The position numbers were made by a program, and so were the translations under genes. Of a stretch of 64,000 nucleotides of DNA, positions 44,667 through 62,115 are shown piece after piece. Location: positions 1 through 64,000 of the forward strand of contig NZ_LAVL01000033.1 in the NCBI RefSeq assembly GCF_001083785.1, read 5' to 3'. The notes below the pieces were generated by a model, which was not told where the DNA came from, did no database searches, and saw only the letters and a program-made list of their open reading frames with translations. The stretch's first letter is position 1, and every line of letters begins with the position of its first letter. This DNA is from Nonomuraea sp. SBT364. Lineage in GTDB: Bacteria; Actinomycetota; Actinomycetes; Streptosporangiales; Streptosporangiaceae.

Positions 44667-44679
44667 ATGAACGGTTCAT
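44667..44679. promoter_or_regulatory. Perfect 13-base palindrome
   Basis: ATGAAC-G-GTTCAT, immediately after the second FadR-type motif, in a locally A/T-rich patch. Could be an extra operator half-site pair for the same or another regulator. Confidence 0.4.
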
Positions 44680-44798
44680 CCGCAGCCGAGCGGTGCGAGG
44701 GTGCGTATGTTCTGATATTCCTGCTGGTCAATCCGGAGATCGGTTTACTTTGATCGCATCCTTGGTGCGTGACTCCTGGGATAGGCCCGCTTAATCTC

Positions 44799-47244
<2,446 letters not shown>

Positions 47245-47299
47245 CACCACCGCCCTGACGGCGGCCGACCGCGCAGCGGAATCTCCGGCGCACGCCTGA

Positions 47300-50140
<2,841 letters not shown>

Positions 50141-50151
50141 AAGGGACACCC

Positions 50152-51888
50152 ATGCTGCGACATCTGACCCCGGCCGCACCCGGGGGAGGCCGCAAGACCT
50201 CTGTGCTGCGACGCCTGTCGGCGGCAGTGGTGGCGATCACCACCGCGGCGACGATGATCCATGCCGCCCCCGCCCAGGCCGCCGCCTTCAAGGTGCTGGT
50301 GTTCTCCAAGACGGCCGGGTTCCGGCACGACGCGATCCCCACCGGCATCCAGGCCATCCGCGACCTGGGGACCGCCGGCGACTTCGCCGTCGACGCCACC
50401 GAGGACTCCGGCGCCTTCACCGGCGCCAACCTGGCCCAGTACAAGGCGGTCGTCTTCCTCAACACGACCGGCGACGTGCTGAACGACACCCAGCAGGCCG
50501 CCTTCCAGACGTATGTGGACGGCGGAGGCGGGTACGTGGGAGTGCACTCGGCCGCGGACACCGAGTACAACTGGCCCTACTACGGGCAGCTGATGGGCGC
50601 CTGGTTCAGCAGCCACCCGGCGATCCAGCAGGCCACCGTGCGGAACGAGGATCGGGCGCACGCCGCGACCGCGCATCTCGGGGCGACGTGGTCGCGCACC
50701 GACGAGTGGTACAACTACCGCACCAATCCCCGCCCGAACGCCCGGGTGCTGCAGAGCCTGGACGAGGGCAGCTACAGCGGCGGCGGCATGGGTGATCACC
50801 CGATCACCTGGTGCCGCCCGCAGTCCGCCGGGCGCGCGTTCTACACCGGCCTGGGGCACACCCAGGAGTCGTACGCCGATCCGAACTTCCGGACGCTGCT
50901 GCTCGGCGGGATCCGGTACGCGGCCAAGGCCGTCAACGCCGACTGCCGTCCGGAGACCGGGTACGCGACGTTGTACAACGGCTCCACAACCGGCTGGTCG
51001 CAGGCGGGGCCGGGGTCGTTCGCCAACAGCGACGCCACGCTCACCTCCCAGGGCGGTATGGGCATGTTGTGGCACAACGCCAAGGAGTTCCGTTCCTACT
51101 CCCTCAAGCTCGACTGGAAGCTGACCGGCGACTCCAACTCCGGCGTGATCGTCGGGTTCCCGGCGACCAGCGACCCCGGTGCGGCGCTCGACACCGGATA
51201 CGAGGTGCAGATCGACGCGACCGACACCGCGGACAGGACGACCGGGGCCATCTACGGGGTCAAGCCTGCCGACCTCGCCGCCCGCGACGCGGCGCTCAAC
51301 CCGCCGGGCCAGTGGAACACCTACGAACTGCTGGTGGAGGGCGAACGGCTGCAGGTGTTCCTGAACGGCGCCAAAATCAACGACTTCACCAACACCGACC
51401 CGGTCCGCTCGCTCCAGCAGGGGTACATCGGCATCCAGAACCACGGGCCCGGCGACGTGGTGGCCTTCCGTAACATCCGCGTCAAGGAGTTGGCCGGCAA
51501 CCCGGGCGGCACGAGCGCGTTGCGGGGTGTGGGGTCGAACCGGTGCCTGGACGTCAACGGCGCTTCGCAGGCCAACGGGGCGCCGGCGCAGATCTGGGAC
51601 TGTCACGGGCAGGCGAATCAGCAGTGGACTTCGACCGGTGCTGGTGAGCTGCGGGTGTACGGCGGCAAGTGCCTGGACGTGAACGGTGCCGGGACGGCAG
51701 ACGGCACCGCGGTGATCATCTGGGACTGCAACGGCCAGAACAACCAGAAGTGGCGCCTCAACTCCGACGGCACGATCACCGCCGTCGGGGCGAACAAGTG
51801 CCTGGACGTCGGCGGCACCGCCAACGGCACCAGGGCACGCGTCTGGACCTGCAACGGCGCGGCCAACCAGAAGTGGACCCGTGTCTGA
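50152..51888 (+). CDS. Secreted ThuA plus DUF1080 (3-keto-glycoside hydrolase) protein with ricin-type domain
   Basis: 578 residues. Signal peptide to ~43, ThuA-like glutamine-amidotransferase fold at ~45-260 (F-R-H-D-A-I, G-V-H-S-A-A-D, D-H-P-I-T-W), then DUF1080/3-keto-disaccharide hydrolase at ~270-447 (L-Y-N-G-S-T-T-G-W, L-W-H-N-A-K-E-F, S-N-S-G-V-I-V-G-F, G-Y-E-V-Q-I-D), and a ricin-type domain to the end. Known DUF1080 enzymes cleave glycosides already oxidised at C3; ThuA proteins occur in trehalose/keto-sugar pathways. It starts 11 bases after the dehydrogenase stop and overlaps the ABC ATPase start by eight bases, tying hydrolysis to import. Confidence 0.9.
   Translation: MLRHLTPAAPGGGRKTSVLRRLSAAVVAITTAATMIHAAPAQAAAFKVLVFSKTAGFRHDAIPTGIQAIRDLGTAGDFAVDATEDSGAFTGANLAQYKAVVFLNTTGDVLNDTQQAAFQTYVDGGGGYVGVHSAADTEYNWPYYGQLMGAWFSSHPAIQQATVRNEDRAHAATAHLGATWSRTDEWYNYRTNPRPNARVLQSLDEGSYSGGGMGDHPITWCRPQSAGRAFYTGLGHTQESYADPNFRTLLLGGIRYAAKAVNADCRPETGYATLYNGSTTGWSQAGPGSFANSDATLTSQGGMGMLWHNAKEFRSYSLKLDWKLTGDSNSGVIVGFPATSDPGAALDTGYEVQIDATDTADRTTGAIYGVKPADLAARDAALNPPGQWNTYELLVEGERLQVFLNGAKINDFTNTDPVRSLQQGYIGIQNHGPGDVVAFRNIRVKELAGNPGGTSALRGVGSNRCLDVNGASQANGAPAQIWDCHGQANQQWTSTGAGELRVYGGKCLDVNGAGTADGTAVIIWDCNGQNNQKWRLNSDGTITAVGANKCLDVGGTANGTRARVWTCNGAANQKWTRV
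51507..51884 (+). repeat. Ricin-type module DNA repeat, copy 3
   Basis: Near-identical to copy 1; the differences include ggt/ggc, ttg/atc, atc/gtc and the final two codons. The conserved odd segment coding [12 protein letters not shown] is identical in both. Confidence 0.9.
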
Positions 51889-53365
51889 GGCCGCCGAAAG
51901 AACGAGCGACCCCGAGAAGGCGGGCCTGCTGAGCATGCGCGGCATCGGCAAGAGCTTTCTGGGCGTGCGAGTGCTGTCCGGCGTGGACCTGGAGGTGACC
52001 GCCGGCGAGGTGCACGCCGTCGTCGGCGAGAACGGCGCCGGCAAATCCACCCTCATGAAGATCATCTGCGGGGTGTACGCGCCGGACGAGGGAACGATCG
52101 AGATCGACGGCCTGCCCGTCTCCTTCGGACATCCGCTCGAGGCGCGGCGCTCCGGCATCGGGATCATCCACCAGGAGTTCAACCTGCTGCCGGAGCGCAC
52201 CGTCGCCGAGAACGTGTTCCTCGGGCGCGAGCCTGTCAGGCGCGGCACGGTCGACCGCGCCACCATGGAGAAGGCGACCGCCAGGCTCCTCGACGAGCTC
52301 GGCGAGGGCCCCTTCGGTCCCCGCGACATCGTCAAGCGCCTGTCGGTGGCCCAGCAGCAGATCGTCGAGATCGTCAAGGCGCTGTCGGTGAACGCCCGGC
52401 TCGTCGTCATGGACGAGCCCAGCGCCGCGCTCGCCGAGCGCGAGGTCGAGCTGCTCCACCGGCTGATCGGGCGGCTGAGGGAGCGCGGCGTCGCCGTCGT
52501 GTACATCTCCCACCGATTACGCGAGGTGTTCGACGTGGCCGACCGGGTCACCGTGCTCAAGGACGGCGCACGCGTCACCACGCTCCCGATCGGCGAGGTG
52601 ACCCCCGAAGAGCTGATCCGCCTGATGGTGGGCCGCGACCTAGGCACCCACTACCCGCCCCGCTCGGCGGGCGCCGGAGAGGTGAGGCTCAGCCTGCGCG
52701 CGGCAGGCAACCACAAGCTGCGTGACATCGATCTGGAGCTGCGCGCCGGGGAGATCGTCGGCATCGCGGGCCTGCAGGGGTCGGGCAGGTCGGAGCTCGC
52801 CAAGGCGATCTTCGGCGCGGAGCCGTTCACCACGGGTGAGATGACGCCCTCGCGCCCGCGCTCGGTCCGGGAAGGCGTGGCCCTGGGCATCGGGCTCGTG
52901 ACCGAGGACCGGAAGGCCGAAGGGCTCGCGCTGCGCCAGTCCGTCCGCGACAACGCCCTGCTCGTCGCCCGCGCGGTCGGCGCCGGGAACCGCGGTGGTG
53001 TCGGCGACCTGCTCGAACGGGTGCGCCTGCCACCCGCGCGCGGGGAACAGGAGGTCCGGTACCTGTCCGGTGGCAATCAGCAGAAGGTCGTGCTCGTCAA
53101 GTGGATGACGATGGCGCCCCGGGTGCTGCTGTTCGACGAACCGACCCGGGGCGTCGACGTCGGGGCCAAGGCCGCGATCCACCACCTGATGCGCGAACTG
53201 GCGAACAGCGGCACGGCCATCATGATGATCTCGTCCGAGCTGCCCGAGCTCATCGGCATGAGCGACCGCGTCGTCGTCCTGCGCGACGGCCGCATCGCGG
53301 GCACGCTGCCGGCCGGGGCCGCAGAGGAGGCCGTCATGCGCCTGGCCGCGGGAGAGGTGGCCTGA
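51881..53365 (+). CDS. Ribose-type sugar ABC transporter, double ATPase (RbsA-like)
   Basis: 494 residues with two ATPase halves. The first has a Walker A G-E-N-G-A-G-K-S-T and Walker B V-V-M-D-E-P. The second is degenerate, as usual in this family (G-L-Q-G-S-G-R-S-E), with signature L-S-G-G-N-Q-Q-K and F-D-E-P-T-R-G-V-D-V-G. It powers import of monosaccharides. GTG start overlaps the preceding enzyme gene by eight bases. The permease follows with no gap. Confidence 0.94.
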   Translation: MSEAAERTSDPEKAGLLSMRGIGKSFLGVRVLSGVDLEVTAGEVHAVVGENGAGKSTLMKIICGVYAPDEGTIEIDGLPVSFGHPLEARRSGIGIIHQEFNLLPERTVAENVFLGREPVRRGTVDRATMEKATARLLDELGEGPFGPRDIVKRLSVAQQQIVEIVKALSVNARLVVMDEPSAALAEREVELLHRLIGRLRERGVAVVYISHRLREVFDVADRVTVLKDGARVTTLPIGEVTPEELIRLMVGRDLGTHYPPRSAGAGEVRLSLRAAGNHKLRDIDLELRAGEIVGIAGLQGSGRSELAKAIFGAEPFTTGEMTPSRPRSVREGVALGIGLVTEDRKAEGLALRQSVRDNALLVARAVGAGNRGGVGDLLERVRLPPARGEQEVRYLSGGNQQKVVLVKWMTMAPRVLLFDEPTRGVDVGAKAAIHHLMRELANSGTAIMMISSELPELIGMSDRVVVLRDGRIAGTLPAGAAEEAVMRLAAGEVA

Positions 53366-54370
53366 GTGGACCTGCTCACCCGCGCCCGCCCCGCCCGCCG
53401 GCCGCAGGGCGGCCTGGCCAACCACCTGCGCGACCCCGTGCGGGTGGTGTTCCTCGCGTTGTCCGGCCTGGTCGCGGTCGGCTGGGCCCTCGTCGCGCTC
53501 GATGGCGGCCAGTTCCTCACCCTGGAGAGCGTCGTCGGGATTCAGCAGCGTTCCGCGGCCCTCGGCATCGTGGCGATCGGGCAGACGCTGGCGATCCTGG
53601 CCGGGTCCCTCGACCTGTCGGTGGCGTACCTGATCAGCCTGGCCTCGCTCGTCGCGGCGGAGATCATGGCGGGCCAGGACGGGAACATCGGGCCGGCGAT
53701 CGCCGCCGTGCTGGTGATCAGCGCGCTGGTGGGACTGGTCAACGGGCTGATCATCACCCGGCTCCGGGTCCACGCCTTCATCGCCACGCTCGGCGTCGCC
53801 CTGATCATCAAGGGCGTCGTCGACCACCTGTACGACGGCCCGGCGGGCAAGGTCCCCGAGTCGTTCCAGCTCCTCGGCTACTCGCGCGCCGGGCCGATCC
53901 CCGTCTCCGCCATGCTCTGGGCGGGCGTGGCGGTCGTGGCCTGGTTCCTGCTGAGCAGGACCCGGCTGGGATACCGGATCCACGCGGTGGGTGGGAACGA
54001 GGAGGTCGCCCGGCTGTCCGGGATCCGCACCTCCCGCGTCATCGTGACCACCCATGTGCTCTGCTCGGTCTGCGCCGGCATCGCCGGCCTGCTGCTGGCC
54101 GCCAGGCTCGGGGCGGGAGCACCAACGGTGGGCACCGACGGCGGATACGACCTGGAATCCATCGCCGCGGTCGTGCTCGGCGGGACCGCGCTGGCCGGAG
54201 GCAGGGGCGGGGTCGCCGGAACCGTGGGCGGAGTCCTGCTGCTGGCCGTCCTGGACACCCTCTTCAACCAGCTCGAGGTCAACTCGTTCGTCAAGGACGT
54301 GGTCCGCGGCACGGTCATCGTCGTCGCGGTGGCCGTCTACGCCCGGCACGGCACGAGGCGGCCGGCATGA
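53366..54370 (+). CDS. Ribose-type sugar ABC permease (RbsC-like), first
   Basis: 334 residues with 8-10 hydrophobic helices and the family motif G-S-L-D-L-S-V in the third helix region (I-L-A-G-S-L-D-L-S-V) plus G-G-N-E-E-V-A-R-L-S-G-I-R. The GTG directly follows the ATPase stop. The heterodimer partner is the next gene. Confidence 0.93.
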   Translation: MDLLTRARPARRPQGGLANHLRDPVRVVFLALSGLVAVGWALVALDGGQFLTLESVVGIQQRSAALGIVAIGQTLAILAGSLDLSVAYLISLASLVAAEIMAGQDGNIGPAIAAVLVISALVGLVNGLIITRLRVHAFIATLGVALIIKGVVDHLYDGPAGKVPESFQLLGYSRAGPIPVSAMLWAGVAVVAWFLLSRTRLGYRIHAVGGNEEVARLSGIRTSRVIVTTHVLCSVCAGIAGLLLAARLGAGAPTVGTDGGYDLESIAAVVLGGTALAGGRGGVAGTVGGVLLLAVLDTLFNQLEVNSFVKDVVRGTVIVVAVAVYARHGTRRPA

Positions 54371-55317
54371 AACGGGCACTTCCCATCCTCGCGGTCCTCG
54401 TGGTGCTGCTGGCCGCGATCGCGGTCGCCAACCCCTTCTTCCTTGAGCCCGTCGGTTTCCTGGCGTTCCTCAAACGGGCCGCGCCGCTGGTGATCCTGGC
54501 CGCGGGACAGTACTTCGTCGTCGTCTCCGGCGAGTTCGACCTGTCGGTCGGCTCCCTGGTGACGGCCGAGGTGGTGATCGCCGCCCGGCTCATCGACGGC
54601 GACGAGTCCGCCACCTGGCCGGTGCTCGCCCTGCTGATCGTCGCCGGGCTGCTCGTCGGCCTCGTCAACGGCGTGCTGACCACCGAGCTGCGGGTGCCGT
54701 CGTTCATCGTGACTCTCGGCATGCTGCTCGTCCTCAGCGGGGCGGTCTTCCTCTGGACCGGTGGCGCGCCACGCGGCGCGCTGTCGGAAGGCTTCCGGGC
54801 GTTCGGCCGCGGCGGCCTGGGGCCCGTGCCGTGGTCGGTGCTGATCCTCCTGGCCGTGGCCGCGGCGGCGATCCGGCTCATGCGCGCGGACTTCGGCAAG
54901 ACGCTGATGGCCACCGGCGACAACGAGCGTGCCGCAGTGCTGTCCGGGGTGCGGGTCGATCGGGTCAAGATCTTCGCCTTCATGCTCTCCGGCCTGTCCG
55001 CGGCCGTCGCGGCGATCCTGCTCGGCGGGTTCGCCGGCGTCTCGGCGCAGGCGGGCCAGGGGCTGGAGTTCTCCGCCATCACCGCGGTCGTCCTCGGCGG
55101 CGTGGTGCTCGGTGGCGGCCGCGGCTCCGTGCTCGCCGCCATGACCGGGGCGGTCACGCTGGAGGCGCTGTTCACCCTGCTCAACCTGTACGGGATCTCG
55201 GGGGCGCTGGAGTTCACCGTGCAGGGCGTCATCATCATCGCCGCGGTCGCGGCCGGAGCCATCCGGCTTCCCCGGAAGCCCACCCCCCGAAGAGGAGACG
55301 CACATGTCGCGTCCTAA
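54367..55317 (+). CDS. Ribose-type sugar ABC permease (RbsC-like), second
   Basis: 316 residues, about eight or nine hydrophobic helices, G-E-F-D-L-S-V-G-S motif and A-T-G-D-N-E-R-A-A-V-L-S-G-V. The ATG overlaps the first permease stop (ATGA). Its own end overlaps the binding-protein start by 14 bases. Confidence 0.93.
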   Translation: MKRALPILAVLVVLLAAIAVANPFFLEPVGFLAFLKRAAPLVILAAGQYFVVVSGEFDLSVGSLVTAEVVIAARLIDGDESATWPVLALLIVAGLLVGLVNGVLTTELRVPSFIVTLGMLLVLSGAVFLWTGGAPRGALSEGFRAFGRGGLGPVPWSVLILLAVAAAAIRLMRADFGKTLMATGDNERAAVLSGVRVDRVKIFAFMLSGLSAAVAAILLGGFAGVSAQAGQGLEFSAITAVVLGGVVLGGGRGSVLAAMTGAVTLEALFTLLNLYGISGALEFTVQGVIIIAAVAAGAIRLPRKPTPRRGDAHVAS

Positions 55318-56506
55318 GGCCGCAGTCGCCGTGCTCACCGCGCTCGGCGCACTCGCCGCCGGCTGCGCCACCGACCAGCCGGCGGCCACCACCCCGTCCG
55401 CGGCGCCCGCCACGAGTGTTCAGGGCTCCGGCACGGGCGCGCAGTCGAGGTTCTTCGTCCAGGCTGATTTCGACGCCCAGCTCGCCATGCGCTCCCAGAC
55501 GCCTGAGGGCCCCAGCGACAGACCCTGGGAGCAGGCCATCGCCCCGAAGATGACCGACACGGCGCAGTACAAGCAGGACGGGCCGTACCACCTGTGCTTC
55601 TCCAACGCGGCGGTCAACAACCCCTGGCGCCAGGTCGGCTGGAAGACGATGCAGGCAGAGGTGGGCCTGCACGAGGAGATCGAGAAGTTCACCGCGCTGG
55701 ATGCCGAGGGCAAGGACGACAAGCAGATCTCCGACATCGCCGAGCTGCAGGCCAAGGACTGCGACGCGCTGATCGTCTCGCCGAACACCACGGCGACGCT
55801 CACCCCGGCCGTGACGGCCGCCTGTGCGAAGGTGCCAGTCATCGTGTTCGACCGGGGTGTGGAGACGAACTGCCCGGTGACGTTCATCAAGCCCATCGGC
55901 GGCTACGCCTTCGGCGCCGACGCCGCCGAGTTCCTGGCGGAGAAGGTGCCGGCGGGCGGGAAGGTGCTGGCTCTGCGCATCCTGCCCGGCGTGGACGTGC
56001 TGGAGACCCGCTGGTCGGCGGCGAAGGTGATCTTCGACAAGAGTCGTCTCCAGGTGGTGGGGGTGGAGTTCACGGACGGCGACGCCGCCAGGACCAAGAG
56101 CATCGTCAGCGACTACATCCAGCGGCACGGCAGGATCGACGGCGTCTGGATGGACGCGGGCGCCACGGCGGTGGCCGCGGTCGAGGCGTTCGAGGACGCC
56201 GGCCTGCCGGTGCCGCCGATCAACGGCGAGGACCAGCAGGACTTCCTGCAGAAGTGGAAGGACGCCGGCCTCACCGCCGTCGCGCCCACGTACCCCACCT
56301 ACCAGTGGCGCACCCCGGTCATCGCCGCGCTGAAGATCCTCAAGGGCGAGGAGGTGCCCGAGACCTGGAACCTGCCGCAGCCGAAGGTCACCAGCGAGAA
56401 CCTGCCGGCCTACCTCAAGCCCAACATGCCGCCCCTGCACTACGCGCTGTGCGGGTGTGAGGACCTGCCCGGCTTCCCGGAGACCTGGGGCGGAAGGAAG
56501 AGCTGA
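55304..56506 (+). CDS. Periplasmic-binding-type sugar-binding lipoprotein (RbsB-like)
   Basis: 400 residues. Lipobox A-A-G-C with lipidated C21, a Ser/Thr/Pro linker to ~50, then a type 1 periplasmic-binding fold (F-S-N-A-A-V-N-N-P-W-R, D-A-L-I-V-S-P-N, V-F-D-R-G-V). It is longer than RbsB by ~90 residues, with four or more Cys near the middle and end (L-C-G-C). It delivers a monosaccharide to the RbsA/RbsC-type genes upstream. GAAGAGGAG site precedes the ATG. Confidence 0.92.
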   Translation: MSRPKAAVAVLTALGALAAGCATDQPAATTPSAAPATSVQGSGTGAQSRFFVQADFDAQLAMRSQTPEGPSDRPWEQAIAPKMTDTAQYKQDGPYHLCFSNAAVNNPWRQVGWKTMQAEVGLHEEIEKFTALDAEGKDDKQISDIAELQAKDCDALIVSPNTTATLTPAVTAACAKVPVIVFDRGVETNCPVTFIKPIGGYAFGADAAEFLAEKVPAGGKVLALRILPGVDVLETRWSAAKVIFDKSRLQVVGVEFTDGDAARTKSIVSDYIQRHGRIDGVWMDAGATAVAAVEAFEDAGLPVPPINGEDQQDFLQKWKDAGLTAVAPTYPTYQWRTPVIAALKILKGEEVPETWNLPQPKVTSENLPAYLKPNMPPLHYALCGCEDLPGFPETWGGRKS

Positions 56507-56543
56507 TCGGCGCCTTCCGCCACCGACGACGAAGAGGGACACC

Positions 56544-60921
<4,378 letters not shown>

Positions 60922-60971
60922 GCCTGTTCTCGCAGGTCACCTGTGGCGCTTGAAGGCGGGATCTACCGGAC

Positions 60972-61199
60972 ATGACGATCACCCGCCCGCTGCTGTCGTT
61001 CGCCCTGGCCGTGCTCGCCGAGATCGCAGGCGCGCGGCCGGGCGGCCGACTCAGGCGCAGTCATGTCGTCGCTGGCCCGGACGCTTTGGGGTTCGCCATC
61101 AGGGGCGGGGGTCTGGGAGGTGTCCACGAAGACGACGGTGACCCCCGGCCCTGCCTGACCTTCGGGAGTTTGCGAGGCACTACGCGCACACGCGCGTGA
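60972..61199 (+). pseudogene. YnfA-family membrane protein remnant
   Basis: The frame opens M-T-I-T-R-P-L-L-S-F-A-L-A-V-L-A-E-I-A-G-A, which matches the first helix of YnfA/UPF0060 proteins (four-helix inner-membrane proteins, ~107 residues). Directly after G-A the sequence becomes Arg/Gly-rich and hydrophilic, and the remaining three helices are missing. Recognition of the family is from this one motif-rich stretch. Confidence 0.5.
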
Positions 61200-61325
61200 G
61201 ACCTTTCGCGATCACCACTCCCGCGCGGATCGACACGGCCCTGAAGCCTTGGTCAAAAGCAGAGGACACATCGGGCAGGCGGCGTACGGTGACGGCGCCG
61301 TCCGTTCCCCCCGATGGAGGTAGTC

Positions 61326-61463
61326 ATGACCGAGTCCGTGCCGCTGCGCCCGCCCGTCCTGGTCCGTCACTTCGGCAAGATCACTGATGCCGGGTTCGCC
61401 GGTCGAGAACCCAGGAACAGTCGGTGGTGCAGCCGGGGCCGCCGCTCTCGAGGAAGAGCCTGA
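61326..61463 (+). CDS. Small ORF, 45 codons, unsupported function
   Basis: ATG with a good GGAGGTAGTC ribosome site. The first 25 residues (T-E-S-V-P-L-R-P-P-V-L-V-R-H-F-G) look protein-like and the rest is Arg/Ser-rich. It overlaps the minus-strand ORF at 61381, so at most one is real. Could be the start of a truncated gene. Confidence 0.25.
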   Translation: MTESVPLRPPVLVRHFGKITDAGFAGREPRNSRWCSRGRRSRGRA

Positions 61464-61620
61464 TGCCGGGACCGCCCGGGCCCTCCAGCTCCATGAGGGG
61501 TATCGCCCGCGGGCTCTCATCCAGCCCCGGCAGCAGCTTCGCCGCAGTGGCACGTTCCCGCTCCCGGAAAACGCATGTTTCTCCCACTTCTTCCATGACA
61601 ACCACCCGGATTGTCGGCAT
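61381..61620 (-). CDS. Small hypothetical protein
   Basis: 79 residues, M-P-T-I-R-V-V-V-M-E-E-V-G-E-T-C-V-F-R-E, then an acidic/Leu region and G-I-R-L-F-L-E-S-G-G-P-G-C. Composition is normal for a globular protein and codon use is less GC-extreme than in neighbours. The ribosome site is weak (GGAATGATCACC); an A/T-rich patch lies upstream. No family recognised. Confidence 0.35.
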   Translation of the reverse strand: MPTIRVVVMEEVGETCVFRERERATAAKLLPGLDESPRAIPLMELEGPGGPGIRLFLESGGPGCTTDCSWVLDRRTRHQ

Positions 61621-62115
61621 GGTGATCATTCCGACATGGCGGAGCATATAGTAACAATTCAGATACTTCGAGTGACTCTAGAATCCAAGTGCCCCGGTTG
61701 GGGGTTCGATGCTCCGAATGCTGGTTTCAAGGCGTTGTTGATGTTGCCGAATCGCCCTGTTATGGGACTCACCAGTGGCGGATCTTCCGCGAGCAGGCGA
61801 CGCCGGAGACGTACCTGGCCGTCAGCCGCTACGGCAACGTCCTCGCATTCGGCGACTGCGCTCGGAGCCCGGCTACGGGGCCACCTCTGAAGGCGGAGGG
61901 ATGTCAACTCCCGGACTACCGTCGATGGTGGAAATCCCGGACTTCGCTACGGCGGATGGCCGACGCGGGGTTCACCCGGTGGTTGGACGTCCGCGACCGG
62001 CCCTCGCGGTTACATTCGGCTCTGACGAGCGGATCGCGCCTCTCCACGGAGGTGCGCATGAAGAGCCGGTGGCGCAGGGCCGCTCGACTGTTGGCTCCGA
62101 CCATCGGGAGTGCGC

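Larger units (their letters stand above)
60922..62115. other. 1.2-kb degenerate intergenic stretch
   Basis: No intact large gene. It holds a YnfA-like remnant, two short ORFs with ribosome sites, and a lower-GC patch at 61,640-61,760 (gcatatagtaacaattcag). On the plus strand near 61,770-61,870 a protein-like piece reads W-R-I-F-R-E-Q-A-T-P-E-T-Y-L-A-V-S-R-Y-G without a good start. The pattern is that of decayed genes between two modules. Confidence 0.5.

Noticed and set aside
47250-47264. CCGCC-n5-GGCGG hairpin after the beta-helix gene as a terminator
   Set aside because: Only five-base arms; too weak in such GC-rich DNA, and the next gene follows closely in the same direction.
61680-61725. 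GGGGGTTCGATGCTCC resembling a tRNA T-arm
   Set aside because: No matching acceptor, D- or anticodon stems upstream, so not a tRNA gene.
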